DNA from: an uncultured Prevotellaceae bacterium
Lineage (GTDB): Bacteria; Bacteroidota; Bacteroidia; Bacteroidales; Bacteroidaceae
Assembly (NCBI GenBank): GCA_947306845.1
Contig: CAMZHP010000215.1
Span: forward strand, 1-6,013
Length of the DNA stretch: 6,013 nucleotides
Direction of reading: 5' to 3'
The notes beneath the pieces are model-generated. The model saw only the letters and a list, made by a program, of their open reading frames with translations. It had not been told where the DNA came from and made no database searches. Positions within the stretch are counted from its first letter, which is position 1. Each line of letters opens with the position of its first letter. Shown in pieces: positions 1 to 5,985 of this stretch. The position numbers and the translations under genes are program-made.

Positions 1-6
1 GCTATC

Positions 7-1812
7 TTACTCGGCTGAGAAGTCGGCGACCATCTGACGGTACTGAGCGTACATGTGTGTGCGAGAAATGTAACCGATAAGGCGACCGTTGGTGTCGAGG
101 ACGGGAAGACGGCGCGCGTCGGTGTCATCAAACTTATGCATGACCTCCTCCATCGGGTCATTCATACCAAGCGTTGCAGGCGGCTGAGCCATCAGCTGCG
201 ACACGGTGAAATGGTGATAAAGCTCTGTACGGAAGACGATATGACGCAGGTTGGTAAGATTGATTTCACCCAACAGGTTTCCGGCCTCATCGAGAACGGG
301 CAGCAAGTCGGACTTACTGCGACTGAGGGCATGGACGAGCGTTCCCAGTTCCATGTCGGGATGTACAGCCATGTAGTGACGGTCTATTATACTTTCCAGC
401 GACATCAGCGTCAGCACCGAGCGATCGGTGTGGTGCGTGATGAGCTTTCCTTCGCGTGCCAGTCGCATGCCATAGATGCTGTGAGGCTCAAAGATGATGA
501 TGGTGAGATAGGCGCAGATGCTGACAATCATCAGAGGGATGAGCAGCTGATAGCCGCCCGTCAGTTCGGCAATGAGGAATATGCCAGTGAGTGGCGCGTG
601 CATCACTCCCGCCATGACTGCCGCCATACCCAGCATAGCAAAATTGCTTTCGGGAATGTATACACCGATGCCTTCACGGTTCCACACACGCGCAAAAAGG
701 AATCCTCCGAAGGCGCCGAGGAAGAGAGACGGTGCAAACGTACCACCGCATCCGCCTCCCCCGTTTGTTGCTGAGGTGGCAAACACCTTGGTCAGCAGCA
801 CCAAGCCAACGTATGGGATGAGTAAATCGCCGTGTCCGTAGAAGAGCGAGCCGTTCAAAAGGGTGTTCCAGTCGGCTTCCGTCTTTCCATCAAGTAAAAC
901 ATTGATGCTGGAATAACCTTCGCCATAGAGGGATGGGAAGAGGAATATCAAGGCACTCAGCATGATGCCGCCAAAGGCGAGCTTCACGTAGGGCTTGTTG
1001 CCAAAACGAGAGAACAATCCCTCGCAGGCCGTCATCATACGGATGAAGTAGAGACTGATAATGCCACCAAACACACCTAATAATATATACGCGGGCACGC
1101 GTTCGATGGTCCAGGGGTCCATTGCAGCAGAATGGAACAGGGAATCGCTCCCACTGAACACATAGCTGAACAACACCGCGGTGACGCTGGCCACAAGAAT
1201 GGGAAGCAATGAGGCCATGGTGAGGTCAATCATCAGCACCTCGAGCGTGAACACCAGACCAGCGATGGGGGCCTTGAAGATGCCTGCGATGGCAGCAGAG
1301 GCGCCACATCCCACCAACACCATGAGCTTATGGTTGTCGAGATGGAAGAGTTTGCCGAGGTTGCTGCCGATGGCCGAACCTGTCAAGACAATTGGAGCCT
1401 CAGCTCCCACGCTACCTCCAAAACCGATGGTGATGGCCGATGCGATGACCGAGCTCCAGCAGTTGTGCTGCTTGATGCGGCTCTGCTTTCGTGAGATGGC
1501 ATAGAGGATACGGGTGATGCCGTGCGAGATATTGTCCTTGACGATGTGGCGCACGAAGAGCGACGTCAGGTAGATGCCGATGATGGGATAGACGAGAAAA
1601 AGCCAGTTGATGCTGGTGTGGTCGAAGCCTGCGGTGAGAAGAATCTGTATCTGACGGATGATCCAGTGAAGCACGAAGGCTGCAACAGCGGCAAGAAAGC
1701 CCACGACAAAACTGAGCAAGAGCGTGAACTGCTTGTCGGTGATGTGCTGTTCGCGCCATTGCAGGAAGCGTTGCATGGGGGTCTTGCGTTCTATGCCTAA
1801 GTCTTCTTTCAT
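7..1812 (-). CDS. ClC-family chloride channel/transporter with C-terminal CBS pair
   Basis: A 601-residue inner-membrane protein that moves chloride or a similar anion, either as a channel or as an H+-coupled exchanger. Hydrophobic segments fill about residues 28-440. ClC signatures are GAEAP at 136-140, with E138 as the gating glutamate; FTLEVL at 188-193; GGTFAPSL at 356-363 after a glycine run; and a tyrosine in SIYGMRL (Y447) that fits the ion-coordinating tyrosine. The usual GSGIP motif appears as the divergent SHGIT (96-100). The position of the internal proton glutamate is valine (V192), as in many ClC channels. Two CBS domains follow, at about 465-530 and 538-597; in other proteins these bind adenine nucleotides. 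The reading frame stays open to 2037, but that extension lies inside sua5 and has no ATG. I therefore start at 1812, 17 bases after the sua5 stop, which indicates co-transcription. No Shine-Dalgarno sequence is visible. Channel versus exchanger is unresolved. Confidence 0.93.
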   Translation of the reverse strand: MKEDLGIERKTPMQRFLQWREQHITDKQFTLLLSFVVGFLAAVAAFVLHWIIRQIQILLTAGFDHTSINWLFLVYPIIGIYLTSLFVRHIVKDNISHGITRILYAISRKQSRIKQHNCWSSVIASAITIGFGGSVGAEAPIVLTGSAIGSNLGKLFHLDNHKLMVLVGCGASAAIAGIFKAPIAGLVFTLEVLMIDLTMASLLPILVASVTAVLFSYVFSGSDSLFHSAAMDPWTIERVPAYILLGVFGGIISLYFIRMMTACEGLFSRFGNKPYVKLAFGGIMLSALIFLFPSLYGEGYSSINVLLDGKTEADWNTLLNGSLFYGHGDLLIPYVGLVLLTKVFATSATNGGGGCGGTFAPSLFLGAFGGFLFARVWNREGIGVYIPESNFAMLGMAAVMAGVMHAPLTGIFLIAELTGGYQLLIPLMIVSICAYLTIIIFEPHSIYGMRLAREGKLITHHTDRSVLTLMSLESIIDRHYMAVHPDMELGTLVHALSRSKSDLLPVLDEAGNLLGEINLTNLRHIVFRTELYHHFTVSQLMAQPPATLGMNDPMEEVMHKFDDTDARRLPVLDTNGRLIGYISRTHMYAQYRQMVADFSAE

Positions 1813-1829
1813 CGATGAAACCGAGGTTT

Positions 1830-2399
1830 TCAGGACCTGATGATGGTAACGATGCCGTCGCGAGTAAGCTTGATGATGCTCGACGGTGTGTGGGGCTTGT
1901 GCTCTTGTCGTCGTGAGAAGCAAACGTAGTCGACGGCCTCTAACAACTCCGGAGCGATGTCGCGATAGTTTTGTGCTGCGGGCATACCGCTGATGTTGGC
2001 ACTTGTTGACACAAGTGGTTTCTGGAACCGATAGCACAGTTCCTTGGAGAAAGGCTCCTTGGTGATTCGCATGGCCACGCTGCCATCCTCGGCAATCAAG
2101 TTAGGTGCCAGATTCACGGCATCGTCGAGGATGACGGTTGTGGGCCTTGTAGCGAGTTCCATGAGGTTCCACGCCACTTCCGGCACATTGCGCACATAGC
2201 GTTGCAGGCGCACATCACTGTCAACGAGGCATATCATCGCCTTGGAGTCATCGCGCTGCTTGATTCTATACACCTTAGCCACTGCTTCGGCATTGGTCGC
2301 ATCACAGCCAATGCCCCATACCGTATCAGTGGGATATAGTATCACTCCACCTTCTTTGAGCACCTTCACGGCGTTCTGAATGTCTTCAACTTGATTCAT
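1830..2399 (-). CDS. Threonylcarbamoyl-AMP synthase, Sua5/YciO/YrdC family
   Basis: A 189-residue cytosolic protein consisting of one YrdC-like domain. Members of the TsaC/Sua5 branch make threonylcarbamoyl-AMP from threonine, bicarbonate and ATP, the first step of N6-threonylcarbamoyladenosine (t6A) formation at position 37 of ANN-decoding tRNAs. Visible motifs are YPTDTVWGIGC (22-32), the basic KQR near 47-49 in the nucleotide pocket, R111 in the AMRIT segment, and STSANISG (131-138). The length matches short TsaC-type proteins, without the extra C-terminal domain of long Sua5. The start is the ATG at 2399. An in-frame TTG at 2408 would add three residues but overlaps the -7 promoter box, so I reject it. 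It is the first gene of a probable two-gene unit with the ClC gene. A YciO-type paralogue with another role cannot be excluded from sequence alone. Confidence 0.92.
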   Translation of the reverse strand: MNQVEDIQNAVKVLKEGGVILYPTDTVWGIGCDATNAEAVAKVYRIKQRDDSKAMICLVDSDVRLQRYVRNVPEVAWNLMELATRPTTVILDDAVNLAPNLIAEDGSVAMRITKEPFSKELCYRFQKPLVSTSANISGMPAAQNYRDIAPELLEAVDYVCFSRRQEHKPHTPSSIIKLTRDGIVTIIRS

Positions 2400-2405
2400 A
2401 GGGCG

Positions 2406-2436
2406 CAAAGATAAGCCAAAAAAGTGGTACTACAAA
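2406..2436 (-). promoter_or_regulatory. Bacteroidetes-type promoter of sua5
   Basis: Read on the minus strand there is TTTTG with its TTG at 2435-2433, then exactly 19 bases, then TATCTTTG at 2413-2406. This matches the Bacteroidetes sigma factor consensus TTTG-n19/20-TAnnTTTG. Only six bases (CGCCCT) separate the -7 box from the ATG at 2399. Transcription would therefore start at, or within about four bases of, the start codon, giving an almost leaderless mRNA. Confidence 0.75.
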
Positions 2437-2471
2437 ATAAAAAGGAGTTTTTTTGTGAAGGGAGAGGAGAT

Positions 2472-2667
2472 AAGTGATAAGTGAAAAGCCCCCCAAGCCC
2501 CCGAGGGGGATGTTTTAAGTGATAAGTGAGAGGTAAGAGGTGAGAGGTTAGAGGTGAGAGAATACTTCCTCCGCTACTTATTATACATTATTCTAGCCTG
2601 CGACCTTTTCTCTCATCTCTCACTTGGACATCCCCCTCGGGGGCTTGGGGGGCTTCTCACCTCTCAA
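2472..2667. repeat. Composite inverted repeat: heptad tracts around two 28-base GC-rich cores
   Basis: Two copies of one modular element face each other between the ROK kinase stop and the sua5 promoter. The cores at 2486-2513 and 2628-2655 are exact reverse complements over 28 bases. Read in the element's direction each core has a run of six C, then five C, GA, five G and ATGT. Each is flanked by 7-base repeats. The left copy has AAGTGAT AAGTGAA before the core and six heptads after it. The right copy, read on the minus strand, has AGGTGAG before and AAGTGAG AGATGAG after. The cores are 114 bases apart, so a transcript through the region could form a long stem. It may help end ROK kinase transcription, but there is no classic T-tract terminator on the minus strand after the right core. 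Function unknown. Confidence 0.88.
2517..2558 (+). repeat. Tandem heptad tract, six units
   Basis: Six imperfect units of seven bases in a row: AAGTGAT, AAGTGAG, AGGTAAG, AGGTGAG, AGGTTAG, AGGTGAG. The last four also read as a 14-base period. The tract lies inside the larger inverted repeat, in a non-coding gap about 80 bases upstream of the sua5 -33 element. The strict 7-base phase continues across the 28-base core with only a three-base interruption. Confidence 0.85.
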
Positions 2668-3648
2668 TTACAGTTCCCAGCCGATGGCCGATGCTCCGAG
2701 AACTGCAGCGCTGGCGCCATCGAGTCCACTTACGAGGAACTTCGCCTTGCCACGGAAAATCTTCATCACGTGCTTGTCGTAGCTTCTCTTGATGGGGTCC
2801 ATGATGAGATCGCCAGCCTTGGTCATTCCGCCGAAGAAGATGAAGGCCTCGGGGCTTGAGAAGGCTGCCATGTCGGCACAGGCCTCACCCAGCATTTCCC
2901 CGGTGAATTCGTAGATTTCCTTCGCCAGCTTGTCGCCCTTGCCTGCTGCTATGGACACATCGAGAGAGGTGATTTTCTCGGGATCCATCTCACGGAGCAG
3001 CGACGGCTCCTGCGTGGTGGCCAACAGTTCGCGAGCAGTACGTGCTACGCCTGTTGCGGAGCAGTATGCCTCAAGACAGCCCGTACGACCGCACCCGCAG
3101 GTACGTCCGTTTTCACGACGCATGATGACGTGTCCCAGTTCGCCGGCAAAGCCATCGCTTCCATAGACCAGCTGACCGTTGATGACGATGCCAGAGCCCA
3201 CACCTGTACCCAGTGTGAGCACGATGAAGTTCTTCATGCCGCGCGCAACACCGTAGATCATCTCGCCCACAGCAGCAGCATTGGCGTCGTTGGTCAGTCC
3301 CACGGGAATATTGTTGAGACGCTCGCTGAAGAGCTTGGCCAAAGGCACCACGCCATCGTGAGCCCATGCGAGATTCGGAGCGAACTCGATGGTTCCGTTG
3401 TAGAAGTTTCCGTTGGGAGCGCCAATGCCCATTGCCTTGATTTTCTCAATGCCACCCACCTGGTCGATGATGACCTGAAGTGCATCCACGCAAGCGTCCA
3501 CATAGTCTTCCACGTTGTCGTAGCCCTGCGTCTTGATGGCTGTGGTTGCCTTGATGTCACCACGTGCATCGACGATGCCAAACACAGAGTTTGTTCCTCC
3601 TAGGTCCAAACCGATTACATACGGTTTCATTTCTGTCTGTTCATTCAT
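2668..3648 (-). CDS. ROK-family glucokinase / hexokinase
   Basis: A 326-residue cytosolic kinase that phosphorylates glucose, and perhaps N-acetylglucosamine or related hexoses, with ATP. The N-terminal phosphate loop is GLDLGGTN (13-20). The catalytic aspartate is D121 in the segment LTNDANAAAVGE. LGTGVGSG (146-153) is the second phosphate-binding loop. E170 and H173 lie in GFAGELGH, and the ROK zinc cluster CGCGRTGCLE (184-193) supplies C184, C186 and C191 alongside H173. FFGGM (271-275) closes the nucleotide site. All key residues are present and the length is normal for the family. The Bacteroides fragilis enzyme RokA is a known broad-specificity member of this kind, but substrate choice here is inference. 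An internal ATG at 3630 (MKPYVIG) is an alternative start; neither start has a Shine-Dalgarno sequence. The gene is monocistronic as far as visible, with its own promoter and a leader of about 120 bases. Confidence 0.94.
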   Translation of the reverse strand: MNEQTEMKPYVIGLDLGGTNSVFGIVDARGDIKATTAIKTQGYDNVEDYVDACVDALQVIIDQVGGIEKIKAMGIGAPNGNFYNGTIEFAPNLAWAHDGVVPLAKLFSERLNNIPVGLTNDANAAAVGEMIYGVARGMKNFIVLTLGTGVGSGIVINGQLVYGSDGFAGELGHVIMRRENGRTCGCGRTGCLEAYCSATGVARTARELLATTQEPSLLREMDPEKITSLDVSIAAGKGDKLAKEIYEFTGEMLGEACADMAAFSSPEAFIFFGGMTKAGDLIMDPIKRSYDKHVMKIFRGKAKFLVSGLDGASAAVLGASAIGWEL

Positions 3649-3696
3649 AATGATATGTTTTTAGTTATTAAATATTGAATTCTCGTATTCGAGACC

Positions 3697-3747
3697 CTCT
3701 CCCACCCTCCCTCAGGGAGGGAGTGGTAGCAAGCATGCTTGCGAGAG
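3697..3747. repeat. Compact nested inverted repeats in the ROK kinase leader
   Basis: CTCTC (3697-3701) and GAGAG (3743-3747) can pair and enclose two hairpins with almost no linkers. The first spans 3702-3726: CCCTCCCT and AGGGAGGG around one base, extended by CCAC with GTGG and one bulge. The second is the perfect 14-base palindrome GCAAGCATGCTTGC (3729-3742), two bases later. Together they make a 51-base three-way junction. It lies between the predicted transcription start and the start codon of the ROK kinase. A further small hairpin, TCTCG-TATT-CGAGA, sits at 3681-3694. It could be a leader RNA structure or a dispersed intergenic repeat. Confidence 0.7.
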
Positions 3748-3772
3748 TTGAGTTAAATATCTTTCCGTGTGG

Positions 3773-3804
3773 CAAAGGTAGGAAATATATCTGACAATCG
3801 CAAA
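3773..3804 (-). promoter_or_regulatory. Bacteroidetes-type promoter of the ROK kinase
   Basis: On the minus strand TTTG (3804-3801) is followed after 20 bases by TACCTTTG (3780-3773), a good match to TTTG-n19/20-TAnnTTTG. Transcription would start near 3767-3769, leaving a leader of roughly 120 bases that contains the nested inverted repeats. Confidence 0.65.
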
Positions 3805-3875
3805 CAAATCGGTCAAATCTTTACTCACTGATGAAGAAAAAGCGTAAGGTAGCAAGGTAATTCAAAAAAAATGCG

Positions 3876-3883
3876 TAACTTTG
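3876..3883 (+). promoter_or_regulatory. -7 box of the LysE-DUF4924-rfbD operon
   Basis: TAACTTTG matches TAnnTTTG and is followed after eight bases (CATCCGCT) by the ATG at 3892, the same layout as the sua5 promoter. No TTG lies 19-21 bases upstream, so the -33 element is weak or absent. The predicted transcript would have a leader of only about three to five bases. Confidence 0.6.
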
Positions 3884-3891
3884 CATCCGCT

Positions 3892-4563
3892 ATGCCATTT
3901 GCATTTCATATTGATATAGTAAACCTTGTGCTGAAAGGCATTCTGATTGGCATCATTGCCAGTGCGCCGATGGGGCCTATCGGAATCCTCTGCATCCAGC
4001 GAACTCTGAACAAAGGGCGCTGGTATGGTTTCGTGACGGGTGTCGGTGCAGCGGTCAGCGACATGATCTACGCACTCTTCACCGTATTGGGAATGTCGTT
4101 TGTGATGGATATGATCAACGATGCCCAGAACCAGTTCTACCTGCAGATTCTTGGCAGTATCATCCTGCTGATATTCGGTGTTTTCTGCTACCGTTCCAAC
4201 CCCATGAAGAACATGCACAAAAGCGGCAACCAGAAAGGGTCTCTCATTCACAATGGCATCACCGCTTTTTTGGTCACGTTCTCCAATCCACTGATTATAT
4301 TCCTTTTCCTGGCGCTCTATGCCCAGTTCTCGTTTGTCATTCCCAACCACCCCATCGAGATGTGTCTCGGTTTCCTCAGTATTCCTTTCGGTGCCTTGCT
4401 CTGGTGGTATGGTCTGACGTGGCTGGTGGACAAGGTGCGTACCATTTTCGACGTTAACGGCATACTTATTATAAATAAGGTAATAGGGTCCATCGTCATT
4501 CTGTTTTCGGTGGTCGTACTGTTTGGAACGGTATTCAACCTGTACAAGCTGCCTCATTATTAG
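3892..4563 (+). CDS. LysE/RhtB-family exporter
   Basis: A 223-residue inner-membrane protein of the LysE translocator superfamily, whose studied members export amino acids or other small solutes. The family signature near the N-terminus is visible: APMGPIGILCI (25-35), then a glycine-rich segment FVTGVGAAVSD (47-57). TFSNPLIIFLF (129-139) fits the conserved Asn-Pro of the third or fourth membrane segment. About six hydrophobic segments can be picked out, around 10-35, 45-70, 82-100, 121-145, 157-180 and 193-215. The substrate cannot be told from sequence. An in-frame ATG at 3871 would add seven residues but lies upstream of and overlapping the -7 box, so I choose 3892. The stop is 27 bases before the next gene, and the three plus-strand genes look co-transcribed. 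Confidence 0.88.
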   Translation: MPFAFHIDIVNLVLKGILIGIIASAPMGPIGILCIQRTLNKGRWYGFVTGVGAAVSDMIYALFTVLGMSFVMDMINDAQNQFYLQILGSIILLIFGVFCYRSNPMKNMHKSGNQKGSLIHNGITAFLVTFSNPLIIFLFLALYAQFSFVIPNHPIEMCLGFLSIPFGALLWWYGLTWLVDKVRTIFDVNGILIINKVIGSIVILFSVVVLFGTVFNLYKLPHY

Positions 4564-4590
4564 TATCTGTATACTGTCATAACCCATTAT

Positions 4591-5133
4591 ATGTTTGTAT
4601 CACAAGAATTACGCAAGAAGAATATTGCCGAATACCTGCTGTACATGTGGCAGGTGGAGGACATCATAAGAGCCTACGGCTGTTCGCTGAGTCGCATCCG
4701 CAAGGAATACATTGAGCGCTTCGACTATGACGACGAGCAGAAAGAAGAGATGACCGACTGGTATGGCGACCTGGTGCGCATGATGAATCAGGAGGGCTGT
4801 AGGGAAAGCGGACACCTGCAGGTGAACAAGGTGGTGATGATGCAACTCGTGGAACTCAACGCGCAGTTGCTGGCCAGCACCAAGTTTCCTTTCTACAACA
4901 GCGAATACTACCGGGTGCTGCCCTACATCGTAGAACTCAGGAACAAGGGAAAGAAAAAGGAGGAGAATGAGGTGGAGACCTGTTTCGATGCCCTCTATGG
5001 CGTCATGATGCTGCGGTTGCAGAAGAAGGACATCAGTCCAGACACCACACACGCCATCAAGGAAATCACCACCTTCATCGGAATGCTGAACGACTATTAT
5101 TTCAAAGATAAAGCAGGAGAACTCGAACTATGA
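4591..5133 (+). CDS. DUF4924-like protein of unknown function
   Basis: A 180-residue protein with no signal peptide or membrane segment, so probably cytosolic. I recognise it as resembling the Bacteroidetes-restricted DUF4924 family, from memory and without a search. Its function is unknown. The most family-like part is the N-terminus, with NIAEYLLYMWQVEDIIRAY (11-29). The rest looks almost wholly helical: charged segments around 38-67, a leucine/methionine-rich stretch VVMMQLVELNAQLL (81-94), a lysine/glutamate-rich linker at 118-128, and a C-terminal helix ending in YYFKDKAGELEL. No catalytic motif stands out. The last codons overlap the rfbD start (ATGA at 5130-5133), implying translational coupling and a matched dose with RfbD. 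The 27-base gap after the LysE gene shows no promoter or Shine-Dalgarno sequence. Confidence 0.85.
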   Translation: MFVSQELRKKNIAEYLLYMWQVEDIIRAYGCSLSRIRKEYIERFDYDDEQKEEMTDWYGDLVRMMNQEGCRESGHLQVNKVVMMQLVELNAQLLASTKFPFYNSEYYRVLPYIVELRNKGKKKEENEVETCFDALYGVMMLRLQKKDISPDTTHAIKEITTFIGMLNDYYFKDKAGELEL

Positions 5134-5984
5134 ACATACTGATTACAGGTTGCAACGGACAGCTCGGTAATGAGATGCAGTTGCTTGAGAATGAGAACAA
5201 CGAGCACCAGTGGTTCAACACCGATGTCGAAGAGCTCGACATCACCAACCTTCTGGCTGTAGAACAATTCGTGGCGCAGAACAAGATTGACGGCATCGTG
5301 AACTGTGCCGCCTACACTGCGGTCGACAAGGCCGAGAGCGACAAAGAGCTCTGCACTACGCTCAACACCGTAGCCCCAGCCTACCTGGCCGCTGCCGTAG
5401 AGAAGCGTGGCGGATGGATTATTCAGATTTCCACCGATTATGTGTTCAACGGAACCAAGCATACGCCCTATGTGGAAGAAGACACACCGTGTCCCGACAG
5501 TGTCTATGGCTCTACGAAACTGGCCGGCGAACTGGGTGTGCAGAAGTTCTGCAAGAAAGCCGTCATCATCCGCACGGCATGGCTCTACTCCACCTTCGGC
5601 AACAACTTCGTGAAGACCATGATGCGGCTTGGAAAGGAAAAGGACGAGCTGGGTGTCATCTTCGACCAGATAGGAACACCCACCTATGCACGCGACCTGG
5701 CTGTTGCCATCATGGCCATCATCAAGAAGGGCATCGTGCCCGGCGTCTATCACTTCTCGAACGAAGGTGTCATCAGCTGGTACGACTTTGCGAAGGCTAT
5801 TCACCGACTGGCAGGCATCGGCACATGCCATGTGCGTCCACTCCACACCGAGGACTACCCCACTCCAGCCAACCGGCCGCACTACTCTGTGCTCGACAAG
5901 ACAAAGATCAAGCAGACCTTTGGCCTTGAGGTGCCTTACTGGGAAGAAAGCCTTGCCGAGTGTATCGCAAAAATGCCTCAATAG
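5130..5984 (+). CDS. rfbD: dTDP-4-dehydrorhamnose reductase
   Basis: A 284-residue cytosolic short-chain dehydrogenase that reduces dTDP-4-dehydro-L-rhamnose to dTDP-L-rhamnose with NAD(P)H, the last step in making the rhamnose donor for surface polysaccharides. The N-terminal nucleotide-binding loop is GCNGQLG (7-13), followed by DITN and the segment NCAAYTAVDKAE (58-69), which is typical of RfbD. The catalytic triad fits T102 of STDYVFNG, Y126 and K130 of YGSTK. RTAWLYSTFGNNFV (148-161), DQIGTPTYARDLA (179-191) and RPHYSVLD (249-256) are family-typical. The gene is full length, with its start overlapping the upstream stop as ATGA. No rfbA, rfbB or rfbC lies in view, so the other rhamnose genes must be elsewhere or beyond the window. 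Confidence 0.96.
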   Translation: MNILITGCNGQLGNEMQLLENENNEHQWFNTDVEELDITNLLAVEQFVAQNKIDGIVNCAAYTAVDKAESDKELCTTLNTVAPAYLAAAVEKRGGWIIQISTDYVFNGTKHTPYVEEDTPCPDSVYGSTKLAGELGVQKFCKKAVIIRTAWLYSTFGNNFVKTMMRLGKEKDELGVIFDQIGTPTYARDLAVAIMAIIKKGIVPGVYHFSNEGVISWYDFAKAIHRLAGIGTCHVRPLHTEDYPTPANRPHYSVLDKTKIKQTFGLEVPYWEESLAECIAKMPQ

Positions 5985-5985
5985 A

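Noticed and set aside
55..774. 239-residue open frame antisense to the ClC gene
   Set aside because: It shadows the well-supported ClC C-terminal half and has no motif of its own.
1813..2037. N-terminal extension of the ClC reading frame by 75 residues
   Set aside because: It lies inside sua5 in another frame, has no ATG before 1812, and is arginine/histidine-rich and unlike any ClC N-terminus.
2486..2516. Rho-independent terminator at the left GC core
   Set aside because: The C-run/G-run stem followed by TTTT points along the plus strand, where no gene ends nearby. On the minus strand the run after the right core is not T-rich.
2472..2667. CRISPR-like array
   Set aside because: The repeats are 7 bases and contiguous, the two longer repeats are inverted rather than direct, and there are no regular spacers or cas genes.
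2554..2859. Short plus-strand open frame crossing the repeat region into the ROK kinase
   Set aside because: It is mostly translated repeat and antisense kinase sequence, with no plausible product.
3862..4587. 241-residue open frame antisense to the LysE gene
   Set aside because: Low-complexity, histidine/glutamine-rich translation of the strand opposite a membrane protein, with no promoter or family match.
5097..5981. 294-residue open frame antisense to rfbD
   Set aside because: It covers almost exactly the opposite strand of a clear rfbD gene and shows no recognisable motif; it is a shadow of codon bias.
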